Assembly (NCBI GenBank): GCA_023701135.1
Contig: JAMPXP010000021.1
Span: 1-64,000, forward strand
Length of the DNA: 64,000 bases
Origin: Desulfobacula sp.
GTDB taxonomy: Bacteria; Desulfobacterota; Desulfobacteria; Desulfobacterales; Desulfobacteraceae
Reading direction: 5' to 3'
Made by a program: the position numbers and the translations under genes. The notes below the pieces were generated by a model. The model saw only the letters and a list, made by a program, of their open reading frames with translations. It was not told the DNA's origin and did not search any database. Of this stretch, positions 6,172-17,300 are shown in pieces. Position 1 is the stretch's first letter, and the number at the start of each line of letters is the position of its first letter.

Positions 6172-9100
6172 CTAATTCTGCGCAGCCTTATCCAATAGTT
6201 TCCGTACCATCTCAATCATTTCCGATATAATGACCGGTTTCATCAGAAAGCCCTTTATCCCCAGGGCAAAGGCTTTTTCCTTATCCATCCGCGTACTGAA
6301 TCCCGTGCAGAGGACAATCGGAATATCCCCCCGGATGGAAAGAATGGCTGTTGCGAGATCCTCTCCGGTCATATCCTGCATGGTCATATCGGTAATGACC
6401 AGGTCATATCCGGCAGGATCGGCTTGAAAGGCCTTCAGGGCATCCATGCTGCTGATGTGGGCCGTTACCTGGTATCCGAAACGTTCGAGCATTTGTTTTT
6501 CAAGCTGGGCAATGGAAATTTCATCATCCACCAGTAAAATTTTTTCATTGCCGGATTTAAGCGGGGCCGCTTCCTTGATATCGTCAACAGTCGTGTCTGC
6601 CCCTGCCGGCAAAGGCAGATACACTTTCACAAGGGTTCCCTTGTGTACCTCGCTTTGAACCGTGATATTGCCGTTCAAATGTTTTACAATTCCGTATACT
6701 GTGCTGAGGCCCAGGCCGGTTCCTTTTCCCTGTTCCTTGGTGGTAAAATAGGGCTCAAATATCCTGTCCATGATGGCAGGCTCGATTCCGCAGCCTGTGT
6801 CTGCGACAGAGAGCAAGGCATATTGGCCCGGAAGAAGAAATGTGTCATCCGGAGCGTCTTCAGCCGTCAGGAAGGTTTCCTCAAGGGTTACGGATATTTT
6901 TCCCCTGGTTTTTTCCACGGCATGATACGCGTTGGTGATCAGGTTCATGGCGATCTGATGCAGATCCGACGGGTCTGCCAGGACCATGCCGCAGTCGGCT
7001 GAAATAGAATGGGAGATCGGGATATCCGCAGGAATGGTGGATCTCACCATTTTTAAAGTTTCTTTGAGTATCGGCTGGAGACTTACCGGTATGGTTTTTC
7101 GATCGGATTGACGGCTGAAGGAGAGAATCTGTCTGACCAGTTCGCCTGCCCGTTTGCCGGCCGTCAGAATTTCTCTGGCATTGGCATGGGCCGGGCTGTT
7201 TTTGGGAAGATCTTCCAGGAGCAGTTCCGAATTGCCGATGATGGGAAATAAAAGGTTGTTGAAATCATGGGCAATACCGCCGGCAAGGGTTCCGATGGCC
7301 TCCATTTTCTGGGCCTGGCGAAGTTTGTCCTCGGTTCTGATGTCTTCGGTAATATCCCGCTTAACGGCCACGAAATTAATGATCTGCCCCTTATCATCCG
7401 TTACAGGAGAGATGGAAGCGACTTCAATATAAAGGCTTCCGTCTTTTTTCAGGTTGGTCAGGCGGCCCTGCCAGGTGTCTCCCGCCAGGATGGTCTGCCA
7501 CAATTGATGATAGAAGGCAGGGTCCTGCTCTCCGCTTTTAAGGATATTCGGATTTTGTCCCACGGCTTCTTCGGCTGTGAATCCGGAGATTCGCTCAAAG
7601 GCCGGGTTTACATATTGTATGGCACCTTCGGTGTCCGTGATGACAACGCTCTCGCCGATATGCTCGATGGCGGATAAAAGCCGGCGCAGCCCCTTTATGG
7701 TCTGTTTTTGTTCCGTAATGTCCAGGGCGGTAAAGGTAACGCCCTGGGACAGATCGGTCCGGTCAATGGGGGTGGAGCTGAGGAGCACATCAATGATGGT
7801 TCCGTCCTTTCGTTTAAAAGGGGTTTCTACGGTTCCGGTTCCTTTTTGACGAATTTGTTCGTATTTTTCCTTACCCACCCGGGTATAATCCTCATCTCCG
7901 GGATAGAGCATTCTTGAGCTCTGCCCAAGCAATTCCGCTTCCGCATATCCAGTTATTTCGCAGAGCCGGGGATTGACCTGTTTCAGAATACGGTCGACCA
8001 CCACTCCGATGCCAATGGGAGCTGCCCTGAAGATACTTCTCAGGTGCTGCTCACGCCTGAAAACAGCCTCTCTCATCCGGTATTCATCCGTGACATCCCG
8101 GAATACCAGAACCACACCGGTGACAACACCGTTGCCGTCCTTTATGGGAGCGGCCGAATCGGCAATCTGGTATTCGCCGCCGTTTTTTGACAACAGGATG
8201 GTATGGTTGGCAAGACCCATAATCCTGCCGTCCTTTAACACTCGTTCGACCGGATTATTCGCTTGTTTCCGGGTTTCTGCATTGATAATAGGGAAAACAT
8301 CCGCCAGGGGTTTTCCCAGGGCTTCCTCTTGTTTCCATTCGGTAAGGCTTTCGGCCACGGGATTCATCAGCTCCACAAGACCCTGTGCATCGGTGGAGAT
8401 GACGGCATCCCCGATGGCTTTCAATGTGGTGCTGTGGCGCTCCAGGCTTGTGCGCAGGGCCGTCTCTGAATGGTAAAGGCGCTGGAAATAAAGCTGTTTT
8501 TCCCGTTGCCGGACAACCAGGCCCGCAACCCCGATCAGAATCGCTAAACCGGCAATGAGCGAAAGCAGCAAAAAGGACCGGAAACGCCATTCGGCAAAGG
8601 CCTCATTAATATCGATTTTGGACACCATACACCAGGGGGAATCGGGTATGGGCAGGATGACGGCCGCCACTTCGACCCCTTCATAATCCCTGCCCTGAAC
8701 ATAGCCATCTTTGCCCTGAAGGGCCATGACGGCCGGGACATCCGTCCGGGTCAGGGGGATGCTCAGTCTGAGGGCGGCATCGGGCCGGCGGCGAAGATTG
8801 TTGAGAAAAAGGGCTTGGTCGTTGTCTTTCCGGATGAGGAGGGTTTCCCCGGTTTTATCGGCCGTGGGCCAGGACTGGATCAAGGGATAGAGGAAGCTTT
8901 CCGGGTTATTGATGAACACAAGGGCGGCCATGGGTGAGTCCGGATCTTGCCGGGACCCGGAGAAAAGAGGGCAGATGACCGAGATATGCGGGGGTTGCTC
9001 AGAAGATTCCCTGTGCAGGTCCACAAACACAGGGGTCTTTCTCTCAAAGGCAAGGGCCAGGGCCTGCAGACAGCCCCCATGAACCTCACCGGCCGGGGAA

Positions 9101-9498
9101 AGGCTTAATCGTTTTCTGCCGTCCGGCGCCGTCAGAAGGATATCGACATAATCATGCTGATCTGCTATATTCTGAAAGACCAGTTTGAGTTTTTTTTCAT
9201 TTTTTTCGTTCGGATCAGCCATGAAGCTCAAAATATCGGCGATAAGGAGGGGATTTGCCAGCAGCGCGGCATCTTCCAGTTGATCCTTCCGCCAGTCAAT
9301 GATCTGGTTTGCCTTGAGTTGGGCAATGGCCGTGAGGTTTTTTTCAACTTCCCTTTGCATGGCTTTTTCCTGGGCTTGATAGAACCATGCACCAAGGCTT
9401 AAGAGAGCGGAAAGGATGAACAAAAATAGGATTTTTGAGTGGGTTTTGAAAAAAGCGGTTGGCTTTCCAGTATCGGAAATATCAGGATTATGTTTCAT
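6172..9498 (-). CDS. PAS-containing hybrid sensor histidine kinase
   Basis: An 1108-residue membrane sensor. TM1 is at about 22-40, a ~265-residue periplasmic sensor region follows, and TM2 is at about 308-329. Three PAS domains (about 350-470, 483-597 and 607-720) lead to a HisKA domain with the phospho-acceptor His744 in GGIAHDFNNLL. The HATPase domain (about 835-962) has N-box residues near 852-856, DTGCGI and GTGLGLSTVYG. A C-terminal receiver (about 985-1100) has phospho-acceptor Asp1037 in YDLVITDMT. The HDFNNLL box is typical of hybrid kinases in Desulfobacterota. The gene converges with the 5844 gene and diverges from the ABC exporter at 9696. No partner regulator or signal can be named. 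Confidence 0.93.
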   Translation of the reverse strand: MKHNPDISDTGKPTAFFKTHSKILFLFILSALLSLGAWFYQAQEKAMQREVEKNLTAIAQLKANQIIDWRKDQLEDAALLANPLLIADILSFMADPNEKNEKKLKLVFQNIADQHDYVDILLTAPDGRKRLSLSPAGEVHGGCLQALALAFERKTPVFVDLHRESSEQPPHISVICPLFSGSRQDPDSPMAALVFINNPESFLYPLIQSWPTADKTGETLLIRKDNDQALFLNNLRRRPDAALRLSIPLTRTDVPAVMALQGKDGYVQGRDYEGVEVAAVILPIPDSPWCMVSKIDINEAFAEWRFRSFLLLSLIAGLAILIGVAGLVVRQREKQLYFQRLYHSETALRTSLERHSTTLKAIGDAVISTDAQGLVELMNPVAESLTEWKQEEALGKPLADVFPIINAETRKQANNPVERVLKDGRIMGLANHTILLSKNGGEYQIADSAAPIKDGNGVVTGVVLVFRDVTDEYRMREAVFRREQHLRSIFRAAPIGIGVVVDRILKQVNPRLCEITGYAEAELLGQSSRMLYPGDEDYTRVGKEKYEQIRQKGTGTVETPFKRKDGTIIDVLLSSTPIDRTDLSQGVTFTALDITEQKQTIKGLRRLLSAIEHIGESVVITDTEGAIQYVNPAFERISGFTAEEAVGQNPNILKSGEQDPAFYHQLWQTILAGDTWQGRLTNLKKDGSLYIEVASISPVTDDKGQIINFVAVKRDITEDIRTEDKLRQAQKMEAIGTLAGGIAHDFNNLLFPIIGNSELLLEDLPKNSPAHANAREILTAGKRAGELVRQILSFSRQSDRKTIPVSLQPILKETLKMVRSTIPADIPISHSISADCGMVLADPSDLHQIAMNLITNAYHAVEKTRGKISVTLEETFLTAEDAPDDTFLLPGQYALLSVADTGCGIEPAIMDRIFEPYFTTKEQGKGTGLGLSTVYGIVKHLNGNITVQSEVHKGTLVKVYLPLPAGADTTVDDIKEAAPLKSGNEKILLVDDEISIAQLEKQMLERFGYQVTAHISSMDALKAFQADPAGYDLVITDMTMQDMTGEDLATAILSIRGDIPIVLCTGFSTRMDKEKAFALGIKGFLMKPVIISEMIEMVRKLLDKAAQN

Positions 9499-9695
9499 TT
9501 TTTCCTGTTCGAAAAAAACGGTCTTGCGAAATATTTTGCTGAGTACGCTTTATTGCACGAAATTTATGGTCCAGTTTATGGAAAGCCTGCCCCATTGTCA
9601 AGCATTTTGGCGCTTGTAAATATTTTAATATCATCATACAGTGGGGCGCGAAAGATCATGGTATCCATGATGACAAAAAAAGAACAGGTGTATTT

Positions 9696-10436
9696 GTGAT
9701 AAACGGCAACCCCAATATGATTGAAGTTCGAAACCTGGAAAAGCATTATAACGGCTACACGGCCGTGGACGGGATTTCCCTGGCCATTGCCAGGGGAAGC
9801 TGTTTCGGTCTTCTGGGGCCCAACGGCGCCGGAAAGACCACCACATTGGAAATGATGGAGAATATCATTCCCCCGGATGCCGGTGTCATTCTTTATAAGG
9901 GCGGGGAGCGGGACAGGACCTTTAACCAGGAAATCGGCATCCAGTTCCAGCATACGGAACTTCTGGCCTTTCTCACCGTGGAGGAAACCCTGAAAACCTT
10001 TGCGGCCTTTTATCAGAAACATCTGCCCGTGGAAGAGGTCCTCACCCTCTGCATGCTGGACAATATCCGGAAAAACATGAACCATAAAATTTCCGGGGGC
10101 CAACGCCAGAGGCTTCTCCTGGGCCTTGCACTCTTGAACGACCCCGAGCTTCTGTTTCTGGACGAGCCGTCCACAGGCCTTGATCCCCAGGCCAGAAAGC
10201 ATATCTGGGAAATTATCCTGGACATCAATAAAAAAGGGAAAACCATTATCCTCACCACCCATTATATGGAAGAAGCGGAAAATTTATGCGATACCATTGC
10301 CATCATGGACAAGGGCCGCATCATTGAGCAGGGCTCGCCGAAAAGCCTGATCGAAACCCATTGCCAAGAGGAAGGTTGCCCCAAAAACCTTGAATCCGTA
10401 TTTTTAAAACTGACCGGCAAGTATTTGAGGGAATAA
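9696..10436 (+). CDS. ABC-2 type exporter ATP-binding protein
   Basis: A 246-residue ATPase with Walker A (GLLGPNGAGKTTTLEMM), Q-loop (QFQHTELLAF), signature ISGGQRQRLLLGLALL, Walker B (ELLFLDEPSTGLDP) and H-loop (ILTTHYMEEAE). It is the DrrA/CcmA-like type that pairs with ABC-2 permeases, and the permease follows 4 bp downstream. The GTG at 9696 has a weak AGG upstream; ATG 9717 (MIEVRNLEKHYNG) is an alternative start. The substrate is unknown; drug, lipid or polysaccharide export are all possible. Confidence 0.92.
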   Translation: MINGNPNMIEVRNLEKHYNGYTAVDGISLAIARGSCFGLLGPNGAGKTTTLEMMENIIPPDAGVILYKGGERDRTFNQEIGIQFQHTELLAFLTVEETLKTFAAFYQKHLPVEEVLTLCMLDNIRKNMNHKISGGQRQRLLLGLALLNDPELLFLDEPSTGLDPQARKHIWEIILDINKKGKTIILTTHYMEEAENLCDTIAIMDKGRIIEQGSPKSLIETHCQEEGCPKNLESVFLKLTGKYLRE

Positions 10437-10440
10437 TCCA

Positions 10441-11493
10441 TTGAGTTTCAAAAGAATATGGGCCCTTTTTAAGGCCAGGAATTATGAATTTTTCCGGGAC
10501 AGGGCCGGATTCGGATGGAATATCCTGTTCCCTTTTCTGATTGTGGCCGGGTTTGGCGTGATTTTCAGTTCCGACTCGGGATCAGACTATAAACTCGGGA
10601 TTTTTCCCGTAAAAGAAAATCAAGCGGGTTTGGAGATCCTGGACCTTCCGGGCAGGCTCAAAACCTATCAGCACATCAAGATCGTGCCCTTTGAAACCCG
10701 GGATGAGGCCCTGGACAAACTGACCCACCACAAAATAGACCTTCTCCTGGAAAATGCAGGCCCGGAACTGAAATACTGGGTCAATGATTCCTCCCCCAAG
10801 GGATATGTCCTGGAAAAAATGGTCCGGGAATCCATGGTCCCTGAAGAATGGTTTGCTTCAAAAGTGATCCGTCAGGAAGTCCGGGGGGACCGGATCCGTT
10901 ATATTGACTGGCTTTTCCCCGGGATTCTCGGGATGAATATCATGTTTTCCGCCCTGTTCGGCGTGGGCTATGTCATTGTCCGGTACCGCCGCATAGGGGT
11001 CTTGAAGCGCCTTAAGGCAACCCCGGTCACGGCCTTTGAATACCTGACGGCCCAACTGGTGTCACGGGTTCTGATCATGCTGATCAGTTCATCCGTGGTC
11101 TGGCTGGGCTGTGATCTCCTTTTTTCCTTCAGGATGCATGGGTCCTATCTGGATGCCCTGGCGGTCTTTTTTTCAGGGACCCTCTGCCTGGTCTCCCTGG
11201 GGCTGGTCCTGGCCTGCCGGGGAACCAATGAGGAACTGACCAACGGCATCATTAATTTTATCTCCTGGCCCATGATGTTTTTATCGGAAGTCTGGTTTTC
11301 CATTGAAGGGACATCGGATTTTGTTAAGACAGCCGCCAAACTATTGCCGCTGACCCATTTTCTGAATGCCGCAAGAAAGATCATCAATGACGGGGCCACC
11401 CTTTCCGATGTATCCTTTGAAGTCGCCATCCTCCTGATCATGAGTTTTGTCTTTCTGACCATTGGTTCCGTCCTGTTTTCCTGGACCAAATAA
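10441..11493 (+). CDS. ABC-2 type transporter permease
   Basis: A 350-residue permease starting with TTG (10441) after GAGGG. It has one N-terminal TM (WNILFPFLIVAGFGVIF), an extracytoplasmic domain of about 130 residues, and then five further hydrophobic segments from about residue 158 to the end, matching the ABC-2 membrane family with a long loop after TM1. It forms a two-gene unit with the upstream ATPase; a homodimeric permease with two ATPases would be expected. No terminator is obvious before der. Confidence 0.9.
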   Translation: MSFKRIWALFKARNYEFFRDRAGFGWNILFPFLIVAGFGVIFSSDSGSDYKLGIFPVKENQAGLEILDLPGRLKTYQHIKIVPFETRDEALDKLTHHKIDLLLENAGPELKYWVNDSSPKGYVLEKMVRESMVPEEWFASKVIRQEVRGDRIRYIDWLFPGILGMNIMFSALFGVGYVIVRYRRIGVLKRLKATPVTAFEYLTAQLVSRVLIMLISSSVVWLGCDLLFSFRMHGSYLDALAVFFSGTLCLVSLGLVLACRGTNEELTNGIINFISWPMMFLSEVWFSIEGTSDFVKTAAKLLPLTHFLNAARKIINDGATLSDVSFEVAILLIMSFVFLTIGSVLFSWTK

Positions 11494-11585
11494 GGCAGGC
11501 CTGACCCCATCTTAACTATTTATAAATAATTCAATATATTGTATAAGACAGGCAAGATGATGTTTACCTATTTGGAGATTGATGT

Positions 11586-13034
11586 ATGAAACCCGTTGTA
11601 GCCCTTCTGGGCCGGCCCAATGTCGGCAAATCCACCCTGTTCAACAGGATCACCCGTTCAAGACAGGCCCTGGTGGATGATTTTCCCGGTGTGACACGGG
11701 ACCGGCACTATGCCGACGCCCAGTGGAATGATATTGAATTCACGGTCATTGACACGGGCGGGTTTCTAAGCTCGGATGATGATTATTTCGCTTCCCGGAT
11801 CAAGGACCAGTTGACCCTGGCGGCCAATGAGGCCGATGTCCTCATTTTTATCCTGGACGGCCGGACCGGGCTGTCTCCCTATGACCTTGAGCTGGCGGAT
11901 TTTCTCCGGCGGATGTCCAAGCCCGTGTTCTATCTGATCAATAAAATTGAAAGTTATAGCCAGCACAACGGCCTTACCGAATTCTATTCCCTGGGCATTG
12001 ATCAGTTTTACGAGATTTCCGCAGAACACGGGATCGGCGTGGGGGATTTTCTGGATGACCTGGTTTCCATCCTGCCCCGGTATGAACCGGAAGACGAGGA
12101 AGAGGATTCCCGGATCAGGATCGCCATTGTGGGCCGGCCCAACGTGGGCAAATCCTCCCTGGCCAACCGGCTCTTCGGGGAAACGCGCCTGGTGGTCGAT
12201 GAAAAGGCCGGAACCACCCGGGATGCCATTGAGCTTGAAATCGAGCATAAGGGCAAAAAATTTGTCCTGGTGGATACGGCCGGCATCCGGCGAAAGGGCA
12301 AGGTCACGGAAAAAATCGAAAAATTTTCCATTTTAAAATCCCTGCAAAGCCTGGATGACTGTGATGTGGCCCTGATCCTCATCGATGCCGACGAAGGCAT
12401 CACCGACCAGGACATCACCATTGCCGGATATGCCGAAGACAGGGGATGCGGCGCCCTTTTCCTCTTGAATAAATGGGATCTCCTGGACGAAGAACGCAAA
12501 GACGTCAAACACTATATGGAAGAACTGCGGTTTAAATCCAAATTTTTATCCTTTGCCCCGGCCATCACCATTTCCGCCCTGACGGGCCAGCGGTGCCACA
12601 AGATCCTGGACGAGGTGGTCAGCATTCATGAGGAATATTGCCACAGGATCAATACCGGGCTTTTGAACCGGATCATTGAGGATGCGGTTCGCCGGACCGA
12701 GCCCTCCATGCACAAGGGACGCCGCCTGAAATTTTTCTATTCCACCCAGGTGTCCACAAAACCCCCGACCTTTGTCTGTTTCGTCAATTCCCCGGATGGC
12801 GTTCATTTTTCCTATAAACGCTATCTGGTCAATCAGTTGCGGGACATGATTCCCCTGAAAAAAACGCCGATTAAACTGTATTTCAGGGAAAAAACCGGGA
12901 AAATGGAATTTTCCGGCGGATCAAAGGAAGATGAAAGAATTTTCCAGAAAAAGAAGCGGCATATCCGGAAAAAAGGGAAGGAAAGAAAAGAACACAGCAA
13001 GAAAAAAAGAGAACGGGACCAGGGGATGAATTAG
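11586..13034 (+). CDS. der: Ribosome assembly GTPase Der (EngA)
   Basis: A 482-residue tandem GTPase required for 50S subunit maturation. The first G domain has GRPNVGKSTLFN, DTGGF and NKIE. The second (from about 177) has GRPNVGKSSLANRLFG, DTAGIRRKGKV and NKWD. A C-terminal KH-like domain follows (FFYSTQVSTKPPTFVCFVN). A basic, Lys/Arg-rich tail extends it beyond the usual ~440-460 residues. The ATG at 11586 follows TTGGAG. The rarA gene begins 4 bp after the stop, so the two are probably co-transcribed. Confidence 0.97.
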   Translation: MKPVVALLGRPNVGKSTLFNRITRSRQALVDDFPGVTRDRHYADAQWNDIEFTVIDTGGFLSSDDDYFASRIKDQLTLAANEADVLIFILDGRTGLSPYDLELADFLRRMSKPVFYLINKIESYSQHNGLTEFYSLGIDQFYEISAEHGIGVGDFLDDLVSILPRYEPEDEEEDSRIRIAIVGRPNVGKSSLANRLFGETRLVVDEKAGTTRDAIELEIEHKGKKFVLVDTAGIRRKGKVTEKIEKFSILKSLQSLDDCDVALILIDADEGITDQDITIAGYAEDRGCGALFLLNKWDLLDEERKDVKHYMEELRFKSKFLSFAPAITISALTGQRCHKILDEVVSIHEEYCHRINTGLLNRIIEDAVRRTEPSMHKGRRLKFFYSTQVSTKPPTFVCFVNSPDGVHFSYKRYLVNQLRDMIPLKKTPIKLYFREKTGKMEFSGGSKEDERIFQKKKRHIRKKGKERKEHSKKKRERDQGMN

Positions 13035-13038
13035 GCCT

Positions 13039-14361
13039 ATGGATCTTTTTGACTCCGGCCAAGGCCGGAACAGTTCTTTTTTCCGGCCCCTGGCCGACCG
13101 GATGAGACCTGAAACCCTGGATGAATTTGTGGGCCAGGACCATCTGACGGCCAAAGGAAGTCTTTTGCGCAAGGCCATCGAAGATGACCGGGTGTTCTCT
13201 CTGTTGCTCTGGGGTCCGCCCGGATGCGGCAAGACCACTCTGGCCGGGATCATTGCCCGGGCCACCAAGGCGGAATTTGTGGAGATTTCCGCAGTCCTGT
13301 CCGGGGTCAAGGATATCCGGGACATCATTGCCCAGGCCAGGGAAAGACGGACCCTGTATAAAGGCCGCACCCTTTTATTTGTGGATGAAATCCACCGGTT
13401 TAACAAGGCCCAGCAGGATGCCTTTCTCCACCATGTGGAAAACGGCCTCATCGTGCTTGTGGGCGCCACCACGGAAAATCCTTCCTTTGAAGTGATCCCG
13501 GCCCTGGTTTCCCGGTGCCGGGTCTTTACCCTGAAGAGCCTTGATCCGGAAAGCATCCACAGTATCCTGAAACGGGCCCTGACCGATTCCCAAAAGGGCC
13601 TGGGCCTTGGAGCCGACACCCTGACCGAGGAGGCCCTGGCCCATATCGCCGGGGTCTGCGGCGGGGATGCCCGGATTGCCCTGGCCAATCTTGAGACCGT
13701 GGTTCTCCATTTTAACGGGAAAACCGGGATTACGGTTCAGGACGTGGAAGAGGCCGTCGAAAAAAAATCCCTTTTGTATGACAAGGCCGGAGAAGAACAT
13801 TATAATCTCATTTCCGCCTTTATCAAAAGCCTCAGGGGCAGTGACCCCGATGCGGCGATCTACTGGCTGGAGCGCATGCTCTCGGCCGGGGATGATCCCT
13901 ATTATACGCTCAGAAGAATGGTGCGGTTTGCCACGGAAGATATCGGCATGGCCGATCCCGGCGCCCTGACCATGGCCCTGAATGCGTCGGAAGCCTATCG
14001 CCTGCTGGGGCCGCCCGAAGGGGAGGATGCCCTTTTCCAGGCCGCCGTATACCTGGCCACGGCGCCCAAGAGCAATTCCGTTTACATGGCCCATAAAGAG
14101 GTGAGAAAAAAAGTTCAGGAAACCGGCTATGCCCCGGTCCCCCTTCATATCCGCAATGCCCCGACCCGGCTCATGAAAGATCTGAAATACGGGGAAGGCT
14201 ACCAATACGCCCATGACCATCCGGATGCCTTTGTACCCCAGTCCTATCTGCCGGACAAGCTGGAGGGCGACCGGTTTTATGTCCCCAGTGACCGGGGCTA
14301 TGAGAAAATCGTCAAACAACGGCTGGATGCCTGGATCAGGTTAAAAAAGGAAAAATCGTAA
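13039..14361 (+). CDS. rarA: Replication-associated recombination protein A
   Basis: A 440-residue AAA+ ATPase of the RarA/MgsA/WRNIP1 family that acts at stalled replication forks. It has an N-terminal RPLADRMRPETLDEFVGQ, Walker A (GPPGCGKTTLAG), Walker B (LLFVDEIHRFNKAQQDAF), sensor 1 (GATTENPSFE) and the C-terminal tetramerisation region (EDIGMADPGALTMALNA, then YLATAPKSNSVY). Its length is typical. It immediately follows der and converges with the kinase/protease fusion gene that ends at 14369. Confidence 0.95.
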   Translation: MDLFDSGQGRNSSFFRPLADRMRPETLDEFVGQDHLTAKGSLLRKAIEDDRVFSLLLWGPPGCGKTTLAGIIARATKAEFVEISAVLSGVKDIRDIIAQARERRTLYKGRTLLFVDEIHRFNKAQQDAFLHHVENGLIVLVGATTENPSFEVIPALVSRCRVFTLKSLDPESIHSILKRALTDSQKGLGLGADTLTEEALAHIAGVCGGDARIALANLETVVLHFNGKTGITVQDVEEAVEKKSLLYDKAGEEHYNLISAFIKSLRGSDPDAAIYWLERMLSAGDDPYYTLRRMVRFATEDIGMADPGALTMALNASEAYRLLGPPEGEDALFQAAVYLATAPKSNSVYMAHKEVRKKVQETGYAPVPLHIRNAPTRLMKDLKYGEGYQYAHDHPDAFVPQSYLPDKLEGDRFYVPSDRGYEKIVKQRLDAWIRLKKEKS

Positions 14362-14368
14362 CCCCGGC

Positions 14369-17300
14369 TCAGTTCCGGGCCTTTCTCAATTCCGCGAGTC
14401 TTCCCAGGGAAAGAGAATATTCATTCCAGTTGTCCAGATAGGTGCCCAGGGCTTCCCTGTAATGATGGGCGGCTCGTTCAGGATGCTTTTCCCCTTCGGC
14501 CCATAATCCCAGGGCCGTATGAAGGGTGACCAGCTTTTCCGGTTTTTTCTCGGCCAGCCGGGTCAGGAGATCCTCGCCGGTATTTTCAAGAAGATGTTTG
14601 ATGACGGCCCGGTAAAAAGGATCCCGGATGCTTTTGTAAAAGCTGTTGAGGTATTCGACGGCAGCCTGTCTCTCTCCGGCCAGGGCCAGAATTTCCCCCT
14701 TGAGGAGTCCCAGGCTCAGCCCCAGCCCTGTTTCACGGGAAGACCAGTCGAAATATCGTTCAACCAGGTCAACCACTTCCCGGCGGTTTCCTTTCCCGGC
14801 ATGATAAAAGGCCGCTTTTCCCAGCAGGGTCAGGTTTTCAGGTGAAAGCGCCATGAGTTTTTCCAGGATTTCGACGTTTTCCTCATGGCTGGGGGTGCCC
14901 GATTCAAATTGGTCGATGAGAGCGGCAATGGTCTCCTTGATCCCGGCAGCCTCTTTTCTGTATTCTTTTGCCCTTTGAATAAAGGCGTCCATGTCCTTTT
15001 GCCGGGCCTTTTTTTCTTTACCGCCTTTGCCGGAATTTTCCCTGATCCGGTTCAGCCGTGAAAAAGAAAGAAAATAGACCCAGTCATTGATATCCGACGT
15101 CAGGATGGACTGTTCAAACACTTCCCGGGCATGGTCAACCTCATTGGCCTTTTCCGATATGAGTCCCTCCATAAAGAGGCGCCAGCTTTTTTCCGACAGG
15201 TTTTCGTAATCGATAAGGCCTTTTTCCATTCTTTTTTTGTCTTTCAGCACACGGGCAAGATAGCCTAAATATTCATCCGCATCATACCAGTCCATGTCAA
15301 AAAGATTGCGGGTCAGGGCATCGGGTTGATCCTTGCCCGAGAGCCAGGCCATAATATAGAGCATCAGTCTGGACGTATGGTTTTCCGGCTCCATGGAACA
15401 CAGCCGTTTGAAATAAGAAGCGCTTTGATCAAAATCCGTTGTACAAAATTTCAGCATGGCCGAAGCAAAGAGCAAAATAGGGTCATTGCTGGTTTTTAGC
15501 ATGGTTTCCGACAGCTCCTCAGCCTTTTTAAATTCGTTTTCAAGGGCCAGGTTGGTGATTTCTTCAAGCTTTGAGGGCAGGGAGAAATCAAGAACCCCGT
15601 CCCATTGGGGCTGGCCCGCTTTAATGAGGTCAATGAATTTTGCAGGCCTTGAAATGGGCAGGATCAGGCCAAAATCCGACAAAGGAGTGGAACCGGTGAA
15701 ATTTCCGGAATTCTGATCCGTGACCACACCCGATGCAATGCCGATGACCCGTCCATTTGAGCTGACGGCCGGTCCCCCACTGTTTCCCTTATATATGGAG
15801 GAATCCACCTGGATGATATCCCTTGAGGTTCTCCGGACATGGCCCCGGGTAATGCTGGTATTGATCCTGTCATACTGGGTCTGGTTTCCCAGGGGAAAGC
15901 CCAGGATGACCACCGGGGAAAGCCGTTTGATGTCTTCGGCCTTCAGCCGGGTTTCAAGGGGAAGGGGCCTCAGGCCGGGAGGCGGGTTATCGATTTTCAG
16001 GACTGCAAAATCATTGAGAAAAGGGGACCGGATCATTTCAGAAGGGCCGGCCAAGGTCCTGGGGACACCGGCGATTCTTAAATTTCCGGGCCCGCCGGTG
16101 CTGTAGGCAGAAGACAGATCATACAGATCGTTCAATTCCGGGCTGTCCTGAAAGGCGGGCAGGCGATTAAAGGCCCTGGCCCCTTCAAACCATAAAAACA
16201 TCCGGAAATCAAAGGTGATATTTTTTGTATACTGGCTGTAATGGTCATAGGCCTTGAACAGCGACCCGTCATCCAGCCAGGGGCAGGCCACATGGCGGTT
16301 GGTGATAAGGTATCCCGCCTTGTCCACCAGAAAGGCCGTGCCTTCCACCTTGTTCCTGAAAATAACCCTTCCCTGTTCGGACAACCGGTATTCCACCAGG
16401 ACAAAGGCCACGGAACCGGCATGGGATTCAACAAATTCCGACAGAACGGTTTCCGCCTGCCGGGTTTCGGATTTCAGGTAAATCCATGAAACGCCGGCCG
16501 CGGCAATCATGGCAATAATGATGAAAATCAGAAGAAAGATGACTTTTTTCATCCATTTGAGATCGTTGATGATCCGGTGCTTTTTTCGCTGAACCAGGGG
16601 CCTTGCATCGGAATAGGGCAGGCGGTCGAGAATCCGGGCCAGGGCAAAAACGATTTTTCCCATGGTCTGGGGCCTCAGATCCGGGTCATCGGCCAGCATG
16701 ACCTTGATGAGAACGGCCAGTTCCGGTTCAATGCCCCTGGATTCGGCTGCTTTCAGGGAGAATTCTTTTAAGTCGGGATCCTGGGTCATGATTTCCAGGA
16801 ATACCTTGCCCAGGGACCAGATGCTGCTTCGAAAATCAATGGCCCGTTTATGGATGATGTCCGGGTGGCATTCCAGGAGTTTTTCCAGCATGGGGCCGTG
16901 GTGGGTGGCCCTGGCATTGAGGAATCTTGAAAGCTTGTAATTGATTTTAACGTTAAGGTCATCCTTCCCGCCGGCCGGGATCAGGATGTCTTCAAGCACC
17001 AGATAGGGCATGAAATGGTCGTATTTGTGGAGCAGGTCCAGGGCTGAGGCAATATTGTAAAACAGCTTGACCAGGCTTCTCTGGTCATGGAACCGTCCGG
17101 ACATGAAGATGGAGCCCCAGTCCTCGGCCTCCACCCATTCGCTGACCCGGTACCAGTGGCCGTCATTGCTTTTTTTGACGGCATAATGGGCCACAAAATG
17201 ATCCGGCGGCAGTTTTTTCAGGGCTTCCAGTTCATCTAAAAGCCTTTGGGCCACTGTGTCATCCACGCCCGAGGCATCGGTAAAGAGCCTGATGGTGACA

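Noticed and set aside
6165-6189. Bidirectional terminator between the coiled-coil gene and the kinase
   Set aside because: AAGGCTGC/GCAGCCTT pairs well but has no T-run and partly lies in the kinase's last codons.
9576-10262. 228-codon leftward ORF
   Set aside because: It is the antisense shadow of the ABC exporter ATPase, whose Walker and signature motifs fix the true frame.
13375-14319. 314-codon leftward ORF
   Set aside because: Antisense shadow of rarA in GC-rich sequence.
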